Shown: positions 1-7,973 of the stretch, piece by piece
Layout of the letters: every line of letters starts with the position of its first letter
Position numbering within the stretch: the first letter of the stretch is position 1
Assembly (NCBI RefSeq): GCF_028737255.1
Contig: NZ_JAQZAN010000015.1
Location: 1 to 64,000, forward strand
Direction of reading: 5' to 3'
DNA from: Actinomycetospora straminea
GTDB lineage: Bacteria > Actinomycetota > Actinomycetes > Mycobacteriales > Pseudonocardiaceae
Length of the DNA: 64,000 nt
Notes under the pieces: generated by a model
The model's input: the letters and a program-made list of their open reading frames with translations, nothing else
Told to the model about the DNA's origin: nothing
The model's database searches: none
Translations under genes and position numbers: made by a program

Positions 1-70
1 CCGCGAGGCGAACCCACCGACCTCACCGCAAGATCCCCGAAATTCAACGCTACGCGACGCTACCGACGCG

Positions 71-646
71 TCAGCCGGGCCGGAACGCCCGCCGCGCCAC
101 GGCGTGCAGGGCGGTGCGGCGGCGCTCGTGGTCGGCGGCCGGGTCGTCCGGCGCGGCGGTGACCACGGTCGCCGCCGGCGACCAGGACATCGACAGCGCG
201 ATCACCAGCGAGTAGACGTCCGCGGGTGCCAGGTCCGGGTCGACCAGCCCGTCGGCCTGGGCGGACCGGATCGCGTCGAGCTTCGCGGCCGTGACGTCGC
301 CGACGGAGGTCAGCAGGTCGCCGGTCGGCACCCGCTCCAGGCGCGCCCATGTCGCGAGCAGGATGACCGACGGCTTCTCGAGGTAGGCGTCGTAGAGGCG
401 CACCGCGTAGCCCGCCAGGTCGGTCGCGTCGAACGGGACGAGGTCCACGATGAGCGCGAGGTGCTCGGCGAACACGGCGTCGAACAGGCCGTCCTTCGAC
501 GAGAACCAGGCGTAGATCTGCGCCTTGTTGGCCTCGGCCGCGTCGGCGATCCGGTCGACGCGCGCGCCGGCGATGCCGTAGCGCGAGAACTCCGCGGTGG
601 CGGCGTCGAGGAGTCGGCGGCGCGTGGCGGTCCCGTCCCTCGGCAT
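71..646 (-). CDS. TetR-family transcriptional repressor
   Basis: A 191-residue protein, the usual TetR size. Residues about 8-55 form the DNA-binding helix-turn-helix: the first helix region contains RRRLLDAATAEFSRYG and the recognition helix contains NKAQIYAWFSSKDGL. The C-terminal two thirds is helical, ligand-binding and poorly conserved, so the inducer cannot be read. It is divergent from the alcohol dehydrogenase at 739, its likely target. The ATG start is preceded by TATGGT six nt upstream (653-658) and no Shine-Dalgarno, so the message may be leaderless. An operator-like palindrome overlaps that hexamer, which fits autorepression. Family assignment is firm; the regulated pathway is inferred. 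Confidence 0.9.
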   Translation of the reverse strand: MPRDGTATRRRLLDAATAEFSRYGIAGARVDRIADAAEANKAQIYAWFSSKDGLFDAVFAEHLALIVDLVPFDATDLAGYAVRLYDAYLEKPSVILLATWARLERVPTGDLLTSVGDVTAAKLDAIRSAQADGLVDPDLAPADVYSLVIALSMSWSPAATVVTAAPDDPAADHERRRTALHAVARRAFRPG

Positions 647-657
647 GACCCGACCAT

Positions 658-722
658 AACCAACCGTTCAGTTGCGATCCACCGCCCGCCGCCCTACGGT
701 GAAAGCAACCAACCGGTTAGTC
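658..722. promoter_or_regulatory. Paired TetR-operator-like palindromes
   Basis: Two related 16-bp sites lie between the divergent TetR and alcohol dehydrogenase genes: AACCAACCGTTCAGTT at 658-673 and AACCAACCGGTTAGTC at 707-722. They share their first nine bases and both are imperfect inverted repeats. The first overlaps the presumed -10 hexamer of tetR; the second sits just upstream of the Shine-Dalgarno of the dehydrogenase. Assignment to the adjacent TetR is inference from position and symmetry. Confidence 0.6.
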
Positions 723-738
723 ATGAGGAGGATCCACC

Positions 739-1776
739 ATGCGCCAGGTCACGGGATGGGCCGCCCACACCCCGGGCGACGCCCCGCGCTCCTGGGCGTT
801 CGCCCGGCGCGACCCGCGCCCGGCCGACGTCGTCGTCCGCATCACCCACTGCGGCGTCTGCGCGACCGACCGGCACGCCCTCGCGTCCGGCGACCCGGCC
901 GCGTTCCCGCTGGTCGCGGGCCACGAGATGACCGGGGTGGTCGAGGGGGTCGGCGACGAGGTCACCGACCTGCGCCCCGGCGACCGCGTCGCCGTCGGCA
1001 ACATCATCGACTCCTGCCGGACCTGCCCGCCGTGCCGCGCCGGGCGCGAGAACGACTGCGAGGCCTTCCCGACCCTGACCTACGGCGGCGAGGACCGCGT
1101 CTCCGGCGGCGTCACCCAGGGCGGGTTCTCGACCGAGATCGTCGTCGACCGCCACTTCGTCTACGCCCTGCCCGACGCCCTCGACCCGGCGGGCGCGGCC
1201 CCGCTGCTCTGCGCCGGGATCACCACCTGGTCGCCGCTGCGCCGGTTCGGCGCGGGCCCGGGGACGACGGTCGGCGTCGTCGGGGTCGGCGGGCTCGGGC
1301 ACCTCGCGATCAGGTTCGCCCACGCCCTGGGCGCCGAGACGGTCGCCCTGACCACCAGCGAGGCGAAGGCCGACGCCGCGAAGGTGCTGGGCGCCGACGA
1401 CGTCGTCCTCACCCGTGACCCCGACGCGCTCGCCCGCCAGACCCGCCGCTTCGACCTGCTCGTCGACACCACGGGGCACCCGCTCGACCCCGCGCCGTAC
1501 CTCAATGCGCTCGCGGTGGACGGCACCTACGTCCTCGCCGGCATCCCGCCGCAGCCGCTGCAGATCGACCCGATGAGCCTCGTCGTCGGCGAGAAGAGGA
1601 TCGCCGGCACCGGCAGCGGCGGCGTGCCCGCCACCCGCGAGATGCTCGACGTCGCGGCCGAGCACGGGATCGTCGCCGACGTCGAGGTCGTGACGCCCGA
1701 CCGTCTCGGCGAGGCCCTGGACCGGCTGGGGCGCGGGGACGTGCGCTTCCGGTTCGTGGTGGAGATGCCTAGCTGA
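739..1776 (+). CDS. Zinc-dependent medium-chain alcohol dehydrogenase
   Basis: 345 residues, the usual size for the cinnamyl-alcohol-dehydrogenase-like (YahK/AdhC) branch of the MDR superfamily. Catalytic zinc ligands appear in HCGVCATDRH and GHEMTGVVEGVG; the structural-zinc loop holds cysteines in CRTCPPCRAGRENDC; the nucleotide-binding motif GVVGVGGLGHLA lies near residue 175. Expected reaction: reversible NADP(H)-dependent interconversion of aldehydes and primary alcohols. The ATG has a good GAGGAG Shine-Dalgarno around 725-731. Likely repressed by the divergent TetR. Its last 8 bp overlap the end of the convergent WYL regulator gene. The physiological substrate is not readable. Confidence 0.9.
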   Translation: MRQVTGWAAHTPGDAPRSWAFARRDPRPADVVVRITHCGVCATDRHALASGDPAAFPLVAGHEMTGVVEGVGDEVTDLRPGDRVAVGNIIDSCRTCPPCRAGRENDCEAFPTLTYGGEDRVSGGVTQGGFSTEIVVDRHFVYALPDALDPAGAAPLLCAGITTWSPLRRFGAGPGTTVGVVGVGGLGHLAIRFAHALGAETVALTTSEAKADAAKVLGADDVVLTRDPDALARQTRRFDLLVDTTGHPLDPAPYLNALAVDGTYVLAGIPPQPLQIDPMSLVVGEKRIAGTGSGGVPATREMLDVAAEHGIVADVEVVTPDRLGEALDRLGRGDVRFRFVVEMPS

Positions 1777-2719
1777 CCGCCCGGAGGTACCGCTCGCCCG
1801 TCGTCCGCAGCTGGGCGACGAGCGCGGGCGGACCCTCGACGCGGAAGTCGAGGTCGAGCATGCCGACGTAGGCCGCGAGGGTGGCGACGCTGTCCGCGCC
1901 TGTGACGAGCACGCAGGTCCGCGCGTCGCGGGTCTCGACCACCCCGACCGCGGGGTTGATCCGCGCCAGCACCGCCGACGCCGGCGCGTGGACGAGGACC
2001 CGCGCGTGCACCGTCCAGCCGCGGACGGCGACCTCGCGCAGCACCAGGTCGGTGAGGTCCTCGGGCGGCTCGACGGGGGTGAAGGGCGGGCCGCCCGGGA
2101 CGCGCAGCTCCAGGCCGTCGGCGCGCAGCACGGTCCACGTCCCGCGCTCCGGCGAGCGCACCACGACGTACCAGCGGCGCTGCCAGCTCACGAGGCGGTA
2201 GGGCTCGAGGACCCGGGCGGGGCCCTCCGGGTCCGCGACCCGCAGCGCCGTGCGGTCCCGGATCGCCTCGGCGACGGTGCGCAGGAGGGCGGGGTCGACC
2301 TCGGGGTCGGGGGCGTCGGAGGTGGTGTTCGCCGGGCCCGCGGTCGTGGCCGCGGTCAGCGCGGCGACGGTGCGGCGCAGACGGTGGGGCAGGACGCGCT
2401 CGAGCTTGGTGAGCGCGCGTCCCGCCGCCTCGCGGGTCCCGGCGGGCCCGGTGCCGGCGCGCAGCCCGAGGGCGACGGCGACGGCCTCGTCGTCGTCGAG
2501 GAGCAGCGGCGGCAGCGACGCCCCGACGCCGAGCCGGTAGTGGCCGGCCCGCCCGGTCGCGGCGTCGACGGGGTAGCCGAGCTCGCGCAGCCGCGCGACG
2601 TCGTTGCGCACCGTCCGGACGCCGACGCCGAGGCGCTCGGCGAGCTCCGGACCGGGCCAGTCGGGCCGGGACTGCAGCAGCGAGAGGAGGGCCAGCATCC
2701 GGGCCGCGGTGTCGCGCAC
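1769..2719 (-). CDS. HTH-WYL domain transcriptional regulator
   Basis: A DeoR-like N-terminal helix-turn-helix (LLSLLQSRPDWPGPELAERL, then VGVRTVRNDVARLRELGYPV) is followed by a WYL ligand-sensing domain, seen in RLVSWQRRWYVVV, and a WCX-type tail. About 316 residues, the usual length. I chose GTG at 2719, giving the family's usual start (xRDTAARMLALL); the frame stays open upstream to 2875 and an internal ATG lies at 2698. Divergent from the epoxide hydrolase at 2793, its probable target. Two tandem copies of a GCCGGAGAAC-type decamer lie at about 2731-2750 between them and could be an operator. The ligand is unknown. Confidence 0.87.
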   Translation of the reverse strand: MRDTAARMLALLSLLQSRPDWPGPELAERLGVGVRTVRNDVARLRELGYPVDAATGRAGHYRLGVGASLPPLLLDDDEAVAVALGLRAGTGPAGTREAAGRALTKLERVLPHRLRRTVAALTAATTAGPANTTSDAPDPEVDPALLRTVAEAIRDRTALRVADPEGPARVLEPYRLVSWQRRWYVVVRSPERGTWTVLRADGLELRVPGGPPFTPVEPPEDLTDLVLREVAVRGWTVHARVLVHAPASAVLARINPAVGVVETRDARTCVLVTGADSVATLAAYVGMLDLDFRVEGPPALVAQLRTTGERYLRAVS

Positions 2720-2792
2720 GATGGCGAGGATGCCGGAGAACGCCGGAGAACGAGGAACGATCGGTACCTGGTTGCTCCCTACCGTTCTCCCC

Positions 2793-3929
2793 ATGAGCAG
2801 CGCGGACATCACCCCCTTCACCGTCGACGTCCCCCAGGCCGACCTCGACGACCTCGCCGACCGCCTCGCCCGCACCCGCCTCCCGCGGCCCGCGCCCGGC
2901 GACGACTGGGACTACGGCACCCCGAACCACTACCTCGCCGGCATGGTCGAGCGCTGGCGCACCACCTTCGACTGGCGCGCGCAGGAGGCGCGCATGAACG
3001 CCGTGCCGCAGTACCGCACCGAGATCGACGGCCAGACGATCCACTTCGTGCACGTGCCCTCGGCGGAGGCGGACGCGACCCCGCTGCTCCTGCTGCACAC
3101 CTACCCCGGGTCGTTCGCCGAGTTCCTCGACCTCGTCGGCCCGCTCACCGACCCCGTCGCCCACGGCGGGCGTGCGCAGGACGCGTTCTCGGTGGTCGTG
3201 CCGTCGATGCCGGGCTTCGCGTTCTCGATGCCGCTGGACGAGCGCGGGTGGACCACGGCGCGCATCGCCCGCACCTACGACGCGCTGATGCGCCGCCTCG
3301 GGTACGACGCCTACGGCGCCCACGGCAGCGACGCCGGCGCGCTGCTCGCCCGCGAGATCGGCCTGCTCGACCCGCCCGGCTTCCTCGGCCTGCACGTGCT
3401 GCAGCTGTTCAGCTTCCCCTCGGGCGACCCGTCGGAGTTCGAGCGCCTCGAGCCGTCGGACTACGCCGGGCTCGAGCACATGGAGTGGTTCCAGCGGGTC
3501 GGCGGCTACAACACGATGAACGCCTCACGCCCCCAGACGGTCGCCGTCGGGCTCGCCGACTCGCCGGTCGCGCAGCTCGCCTACGACGAGCTCTTCAACG
3601 CCTTCGGCAACGGGACGAGCCTGGTCACCGAGGACCAGATCCTCACCCAGGCCTCGCTCTACTGGCTCACCAACACCGCGTCCACGGCCGTGCGCTTCTA
3701 CCGCGAGGACGCGCAGGCCGGCGCGGAGGGTTCAGCGCCGCGGGTCAGCGCCGCGCGCACCGGGGTGCAGGTGTTCGCCGACGACTTCCAGACGATCAAG
3801 GTGTTCGCCGAGCGCGACAACACGGGTATCGTGCACTGGAGCCGCCACTCCCGCGGCGGGCACTTCGCGGCGCTGGAGGTGCCCGAGGCGATCGTCGCCG
3901 ACCTGCGGGTGTTCTTCAGCCAGAGCTGA
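2793..3929 (+). CDS. Epoxide hydrolase with EHN domain
   Basis: 378 residues of the alpha/beta-hydrolase fold, microsomal/juvenile-hormone epoxide hydrolase branch. The N-terminal EHN domain (FTVDVPQADLDDLADRLART, residues about 5-110) precedes the hydrolase core; LLLLHTYPGS carries the oxyanion region, HGSDAGALLA is the nucleophile elbow with Asp, and HWSRHSRGGHFAALE has the catalytic His near the C-terminus. It should add water to epoxides to give diols. The ATG at 2793 follows TACCGT by exactly 7 nt (2780-2785) with no Shine-Dalgarno, so I read it as leaderless. The end overlaps the convergent ybaK gene by 14 bp. Confidence 0.88.
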   Translation: MSSADITPFTVDVPQADLDDLADRLARTRLPRPAPGDDWDYGTPNHYLAGMVERWRTTFDWRAQEARMNAVPQYRTEIDGQTIHFVHVPSAEADATPLLLLHTYPGSFAEFLDLVGPLTDPVAHGGRAQDAFSVVVPSMPGFAFSMPLDERGWTTARIARTYDALMRRLGYDAYGAHGSDAGALLAREIGLLDPPGFLGLHVLQLFSFPSGDPSEFERLEPSDYAGLEHMEWFQRVGGYNTMNASRPQTVAVGLADSPVAQLAYDELFNAFGNGTSLVTEDQILTQASLYWLTNTASTAVRFYREDAQAGAEGSAPRVSAARTGVQVFADDFQTIKVFAERDNTGIVHWSRHSRGGHFAALEVPEAIVADLRVFFSQS

Positions 3930-4401
3930 TCTCCGCCAGGTCGCCGCCGGTCGCGGCGACCAGGTCGTCGGGGGCCAGCTCCACCTGCAGGCCCCGGCGA
4001 CCGGCCGAGCAGAAGACGGTCGCGTGGTCGGCCACCGAGAGGTCGACCACGACGTCCAGCGGCTGCCGGCTGCCGAGCGGGGCGATGCCTCCGACGACGG
4101 AGCCGGTGAGCCGCTGGGCCACGGCGGGGTCGGCCATCACCGCCCGCTTCCCGCCCCGCGCGGCGGCGAGGGCCTTGAGGTCGAGGGTCCCGGCCACCGG
4201 CACCATCGCCAGCACCGGCGTCCCGTCCACCTCGGCGACCAGCGTCTTGAACACCCGGCGGGGGTCGAGGCCGAGGGCCTCGGCGGCCCCGGTGCCGTAG
4301 GCCCTGGTGCCGGGCGCCGTGTAGGGGTGCGTCGTGTACGCGACGCCGGCGTCGTCGAGCGCGGCCAGGGCCGGGGTCGCCGCCGCCGCTCGTCGCGCCA
4401 C
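3916..4401 (-). CDS. ybaK: YbaK/EbsC-family Cys-tRNA(Pro) deacylase
   Basis: 161 residues covering the whole YbaK/aminoacyl-tRNA editing domain. Hallmarks are [12 protein letters not shown] near the N-terminus, [13 protein letters not shown] with the FKTL lysine, and [12 protein letters not shown] with the conserved GGxxPxG. Family members act in trans to hydrolyse Cys-tRNA(Pro) or related mischarged tRNAs. GTG start; TACCCT lies 8 nt upstream and there is no Shine-Dalgarno, so probably leaderless. It points away from the sigR promoter, whose region starts just beyond. Confidence 0.88.
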   Translation of the reverse strand: MARRAAAATPALAALDDAGVAYTTHPYTAPGTRAYGTGAAEALGLDPRRVFKTLVAEVDGTPVLAMVPVAGTLDLKALAAARGGKRAVMADPAVAQRLTGSVVGGIAPLGSRQPLDVVVDLSVADHATVFCSAGRRGLQVELAPDDLVAATGGDLAEISSG

Positions 4402-4456
4402 GGCGGCCGAGGGTAGTCCGGGGTGGGACGGTGTCGGTGGGGGCGGACCCGGGCAG

Positions 4457-4483
4457 GGGAATCGCGGACCTGGTCACGGCGTT
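4457..4483 (+). promoter_or_regulatory. SigR-type autoregulatory promoter
   Basis: GGGAAT at 4457-4462 is followed, after exactly 18 nt, by GTT at 4481-4483. This matches the GGAAT-N18-GTT consensus known for Streptomyces SigR and mycobacterial SigH. It lies about 190 bp upstream of the sigma gene's own GTG start, as expected for an autoregulated redox sigma factor. Transcription would start near 4490, almost on an in-frame ATG at 4493. Confidence 0.75.
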
Positions 4484-4675
4484 GAGCCGGACATGCCAGC
4501 AGTGTTGACGATGGCGGCGCTCGACACGGCCGAGACGGCCGTGCCTGCTGCCGCGACGCCGTACCACGGCGTGACGTCGTCCGCGGGGCGGGATGTCCTG
4601 CGCCCGGCGCGGGTAGTCTCCCCGGGATTCAACGACGTCCCGACCGCGCCGAGGGCGCGGCCCGAAGGGAGCCCC

Positions 4676-5428
4676 GTGGCCGACGCGGCGAGGGCCCGTT
4701 CTCGCGACGAGACCCCTGACGAGAGCGACCAGGTCGACGTGGCGTCCGAGACGCCCGCCCAGCGTGCCGAGCGCTTCGAGCGCGACGCGATGCCCATGGT
4801 CGACCAGCTCTACGCGGCGGCGCTGCGGATGACCCGCAACCCCGCCGACGCCGAGGACCTGGTGCAGGAGACGGTGCTCAAGGCGTACTCCTCGTTCGCC
4901 TCGTTCACGCCCGGGACCAACCTCAAGGCGTGGCTGTACCGCATCCTCACCAACTCCTACATCAACACCTACCGCAAGCGGCAGCGCCAGCCCCAGCAGT
5001 CGCCCACCGAGGAGATCACCGACTGGCAGCTCGCCCAGGCCGGCGAGCACAGCTCGGCGGGCCTGCCGTCGGCCGAGGCCGAGGCGCTGGAGAACCTGCC
5101 CGACACCGACATCCGCGACGCGCTGCAGAACCTCCCCGACGACTTCCGGATGGCGGTGTACCTCGCCGACGTCGAGGGCTTCGCCTACAAGGAGATCGCC
5201 GAGATCATGGGCACGCCCATCGGCACGGTGATGTCGCGGCTGCATCGGGGACGCCGGCAGCTGCGCGAGGCGCTGACCGACACCGCCCGCGACCGCGGCT
5301 TCATCCGTGACGGCGTGGGCGGTGGTGTGGGCGGTGGTGACGGTGCGGCGCGCGACGGCGCGTCCCGTGACGACGCGGTCCGCGACGGTGCGGACCGGGT
5401 GACCACCCGAGAGGGGGCCGGACGATGA
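4676..5428 (+). CDS. sigR: Redox-stress ECF sigma factor SigR/SigH
   Basis: Group-4 sigma factor of about 250 residues. Region 2 reads [20 protein letters not shown] and [20 protein letters not shown]; region 4 reads [20 protein letters not shown]. The intervening [14 protein letters not shown] segment is typical of SigR/SigH. It directs RNA polymerase to thiol-oxidation genes and is held by RsrA, whose gene overlaps by ATGA. I chose GTG 4676 because a GAAGGGA Shine-Dalgarno precedes it and homologues start there. The frame is open without stops back to 4334; ATG 4493 would add 61 residues. Unlike the homologues I know, the protein ends in a Gly/Asp/Ala/Arg-rich tail of about 45 residues. Confidence 0.93.
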   Translation: MADAARARSRDETPDESDQVDVASETPAQRAERFERDAMPMVDQLYAAALRMTRNPADAEDLVQETVLKAYSSFASFTPGTNLKAWLYRILTNSYINTYRKRQRQPQQSPTEEITDWQLAQAGEHSSAGLPSAEAEALENLPDTDIRDALQNLPDDFRMAVYLADVEGFAYKEIAEIMGTPIGTVMSRLHRGRRQLREALTDTARDRGFIRDGVGGGVGGGDGAARDGASRDDAVRDGADRVTTREGAGR

Positions 5429-5763
5429 GCTGCGGGGAGCCCCACGAGACCGACTGCTCCGAGGTCCTCGCCGAGGTGTGGCTGCTGCTCGACCACGAGT
5501 GCGACGAGGACCGCGACGCCCAGCTGCGCCGCCACCTCGACGAGTGCGGCCCCTGCCTCGCGCGCTACGGCCTCGAGGAGAAGGTGAAGACCCTGCTCAG
5601 TCGCAGCTGCGGCAGCGAGCACGCCCCCGAGGGCCTGCACCAGCGGCTGCGCGAGCAGATCCGCGCCACGGTGCTCGAGCAGGCCGAGGTGACCGTCGAG
5701 CGCAGCGCCGCCGGCACCGTCGTCGAGGTCAACCAGACCCGCGTGGAGTCCTGGCGCAGCTGA
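5425..5763 (+). CDS. rsrA: Zinc-binding anti-sigma factor RsrA/RshA
   Basis: 112 residues; binds and inhibits the SigR made from the overlapping upstream gene. Residues line up with the known redox-zinc ligands of Streptomyces RsrA: C3, H7, C11, H37, C41, C44 and C62, with HLDECGPC giving the HxxxCxxC signature of ZAS proteins. Oxidation is expected to form disulfides, release zinc and free the sigma factor. RsrA carries a CC pair at 61-62; here it is SC. The start overlaps the sigR stop (ATGA), so translation is probably coupled. A strong terminator follows. Confidence 0.92.
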   Translation: MSCGEPHETDCSEVLAEVWLLLDHECDEDRDAQLRRHLDECGPCLARYGLEEKVKTLLSRSCGSEHAPEGLHQRLREQIRATVLEQAEVTVERSAAGTVVEVNQTRVESWRS

Positions 5764-5778
5764 CACGACCCGGAACGC

Positions 5779-5817
5779 CGGAGGGCCCGTCCGCGATCGT
5801 CGCGGACGGGCCCTCCG
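5779..5817. terminator. Intrinsic terminator after sigR-rsrA
   Basis: A perfect 17-bp stem (arms 5779-5795 and 5801-5817) with loop ATCGT, 15 bp after the rsrA stop and 27 bp before the stop of the convergent bL37 gene. It could work in both directions. There is no long U-tract, as usual at high G+C. Confidence 0.8.
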
Positions 5818-5844
5818 TACGTCGTTCGTGCTGGGGGCAGGCGC

Positions 5845-5919
5845 TCAGCTGTTGGGGCGCTTGCCGTGGTTGCTGGCCTTCTTCTTGCGGTCCCGCTTCT
5901 GGCGCGCGCGCTTCGACAT
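5845..5919 (-). CDS. 50S ribosomal protein bL37
   Basis: A 24-residue, very basic protein, starting MSKRARQKRDRKKK and ending NHGKRPNS. This matches what I know of bL37, a tiny actinobacterial large-subunit protein seen in mycobacterial ribosome structures. It is convergent with rsrA and divergent from pdtaS. Short-gene callers usually miss it. The start ATG (cat at 5917-5919) has only a weak Shine-Dalgarno-like GATGGG upstream. Identification rests on recall of the family sequence, so moderate to good confidence. Confidence 0.75.
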   Translation of the reverse strand: MSKRARQKRDRKKKASNHGKRPNS

Positions 5920-5991
5920 GTGCCCATCGTCCCACGTCGGTCGGCGGTGGCGGTGCGGTGGCATGATCCGGTGGTGAACCGCGCGCGACCG

Positions 5992-7473
5992 GTGTCGACG
6001 CTGCAGAACCTGCTCGCGGCCCACACGGCGCTCTCCGGGACCGCGGCCGCCCACCTGCAGCGCGTGGTCGCCGAATGGCAGCTGCTCGCCGACCTGTCCT
6101 TCGCCGACTTCCTGCTCTGGGTGCAGACCGCGGACGGCGGGTTCCTGTGCGTCGCGCAGAGCCGCCCGACGACGACGGCGACCGCCCACCCCGAGGACAT
6201 GGTCGGCGCGGTCGCCTCGGCCAGCCAGCGCCCCCAGCTCGAGCGGGCGCTGCAGGACGCCGTGCTGCGCCGCGAGGACCAGCCGCGCTGGCACCGGGGC
6301 CGGTCGGTGCGCCGCGAGGTGGTGCCGGTGCGCGAGCCCGGCGGTGGCGTCGTCGCCGTCCTGGGCCGCGACACCAACCTCGCCGCGCCCCGCGTCCCGA
6401 GCACGCTGGAGATCTCCTACCTGGCCGTCGCCACCGACCTGTGCCAGATGATCGCCGACGGCACCTTCCCGACCGCCGAGGGGCACGACGAGGGCCGCTC
6501 GTCGCCGCGGGTGGGCGACGGGCTGGTGCGCATCAGCACCAGCGGTCGCGTGCTCTACGCCAGCCCCAACGCGTCCTCGGCGTTCCACCGCCTCGGCTGG
6601 AGCGAGGAGCTCGTCGGCGCGGACCTCGCCGCCGTCGTCCGCGAGGTCGCCGACGACGCCTTCGAGGGCAGCGAGGCGAGCGAGCACGTGCGCGGCGCGC
6701 TGGCCGGCACCCCCTCCCAGCGCGCCGAACTGACCGGTCACGGCGCCACCGCCGTCCTGCGGGCCCTCCCGCTGCACCCGCGCGGCGTGCCCAGCGGCGC
6801 GCTCGTCCTGGTCCGCGACGTCACCGACGTCCGCCGCCGCGACCGGGCCCTGCTCAGCAAGGACGCGACGATCCGCGAGATCCACCACCGCGTGAAGAAC
6901 AACCTGCAGACCGTCGCGGCCCTCCTGCGCCTGCAGGCCCGCCGCACGCCGCACACCGAGGCCCAGGAGGCGCTCACGGAGTCGGTGCGCCGGGTCGCGT
7001 CGATCGCGCTGGTGCACGAGGCGCTCGCGGCGTCGGTGGACGAGAAGGTCGACATCGACGAGGTGCTCGACCGCGTCCTGCCGATGATGAACGACCTCGC
7101 CCGCCCCGGCGCCCGCGTCGACATGCGCCGGGAGGGCCGGGTGGGCGTGCTGCCGGCGGTGATGGCCACCCCGCTGGTGATGGTGGTGACCGAGCTGGTG
7201 TCCAACGCCCTCGAGCACGGCTTCGCCGAGCGGGCCTCGGGGTCGGTCGTCATCGCGGCGTCCCGGACCGCCGCCCAGCTGGAGGTGGAGGTCCGCGACG
7301 ACGGGCGCGGCCTGCCCGAGACGTTCTCGCTGGAGCGGGCCACCGGCCTGGGCCTGCAGATCGTGCGCACGCTCGTCGACTCCGAGCTGGCCGGCACCCT
7401 GCGCCTGCGCCCGGGCGACGAGGCCGGCACGCGGGCGGTGCTGCGGGTGCCGCTGGAGCACCGGGGCCGCTGA
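5992..7473 (+). CDS. pdtaS: Sensor histidine kinase PdtaS
   Basis: About 493 residues, close to M. tuberculosis PdtaS (Rv3220c, 501). Order: GAF-like domain (WQLLADLSFADFLLWVQ near residue 25), PAS domain (VRISTSGRVLYASPN), then a HisKA_2 dimerisation helix with the phosphoacceptor in IREIHHRVKNNLQTVAALLR, and a HATPase with VTELVSNALEHGF, DDGRGLPE and GLGLQIV. It is a soluble kinase; the known partner is the RNA-binding antiterminator PdtaR, not present in this window. GTG 5992 gives the family start (xSTLQNLL). GTG 5974, preceded by CATGAT six nt earlier, is an alternative leaderless start adding six residues. The stop codon begins a 12-bp tandem repeat. Confidence 0.92.
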   Translation: MSTLQNLLAAHTALSGTAAAHLQRVVAEWQLLADLSFADFLLWVQTADGGFLCVAQSRPTTTATAHPEDMVGAVASASQRPQLERALQDAVLRREDQPRWHRGRSVRREVVPVREPGGGVVAVLGRDTNLAAPRVPSTLEISYLAVATDLCQMIADGTFPTAEGHDEGRSSPRVGDGLVRISTSGRVLYASPNASSAFHRLGWSEELVGADLAAVVREVADDAFEGSEASEHVRGALAGTPSQRAELTGHGATAVLRALPLHPRGVPSGALVLVRDVTDVRRRDRALLSKDATIREIHHRVKNNLQTVAALLRLQARRTPHTEAQEALTESVRRVASIALVHEALAASVDEKVDIDEVLDRVLPMMNDLARPGARVDMRREGRVGVLPAVMATPLVMVVTELVSNALEHGFAERASGSVVIAASRTAAQLEVEVRDDGRGLPETFSLERATGLGLQIVRTLVDSELAGTLRLRPGDEAGTRAVLRVPLEHRGR

Positions 7474-7542
7474 GCAGGTCGCCGAGCAGGTCGCCGAGCA
7501 GGTCGCCGAGCAGGTCGCCGAGCAGGTCGCTGAACAGGTCCG
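7471..7542. repeat. Six-copy 12-bp tandem repeat at the pdtaS stop
   Basis: Six contiguous 12-mers of the type CGAGCAGGTCGC occupy 7471-7542. The first copy begins TGAG and contains the pdtaS stop codon; the middle four are identical; the last (TGAACAGGTCCG) has diverged. Because the unit is a multiple of three, one reading frame through it stays open, but no gene is supported there. Confidence 0.9.
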
Positions 7543-7550
7543 GACGCACC

Positions 7551-7589
7551 GAGGCCCCGGTCCGTCCGTGGGGACGGAACCGGGGCCTC
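7551..7589 (+). terminator. Terminator after pdtaS
   Basis: Arms 7551-7567 and 7572-7589 form a 17-bp G/C-rich stem with one bulged A and a short loop, about 80 bp after the pdtaS stop and just beyond the tandem repeat. Confidence 0.7.
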
Positions 7590-7647
7590 GGGGTCCTGCT
7601 GGGTTCCTGCTGGGGTTCGTGCTGTCAGCGGGTCTGTGTCGAGCTGG

Positions 7648-7680
7648 GTGCCGGACGCGTGGGGAGCGAGCGTCCGGCAC
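7648..7680 (-). terminator. Terminator after whiB1
   Basis: Perfect 11-bp inverted repeat: GTGCCGGACGC (7648-7658) and its complement (7670-7680), with an 11-nt loop, about 40 bp downstream of the whiB1 stop on the minus strand. With the 7551-7589 hairpin it separates two convergent genes. Confidence 0.6.
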
Positions 7681-7718
7681 GACCCGTGATCGCGACGCCG
7701 GGGAGCGTGGCGGCGCGA

Positions 7719-7973
7719 TCAGAACCCGGTGTGCACCTCGGGCCGGATGCCGTGGCGCTTGAGCGCGCGGCGCTCGTCCTCGCTCGCGCCGCCCCAGACA
7801 CCCGCGTCCTGACCCGACTCGAGCGCCCACTTCAGGCACTCGGTCATCGCCGGGCAACGCCGGCAGACACTTTTCGCGCGAGCGATCTGGGAGAGCGCGG
7901 GGCCGCTCGTACCGACGGGGAAGAACAGTTCCGGGTCCTCGTCGCGGCAAGCAGCGTCGTTCCGCCAGTCCAT
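7719..7973 (-). CDS. whiB1: WhiB1-type iron-sulfur transcription factor
   Basis: 84 residues, the same length as M. tuberculosis WhiB1. The [4Fe-4S] ligands fall at C9, C37, C40 and C46 (VCRRCPAMTEC), followed by GVWGG and the basic tail ERRALKRHG. WhiB1 binds the primary sigma factor region 4 and DNA and responds to nitric oxide; it is essential in mycobacteria. ATG at 7973 is chosen because MDWR is the family start; a GAGGAG Shine-Dalgarno lies about 10 nt upstream. It sits between pdtaS and the lipid kinase, as in mycobacteria. The long upstream region suggests complex regulation. Confidence 0.95.
   Translation of the reverse strand: MDWRNDAACRDEDPELFFPVGTSGPALSQIARAKSVCRRCPAMTECLKWALESGQDAGVWGGASEDERRALKRHGIRPEVHTGF

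Noticed and set aside
7471-7542. Tandem 12-bp repeat considered as a CRISPR or integron-like array
   Set aside because: Units are contiguous without spacers; it is a simple tandem repeat.
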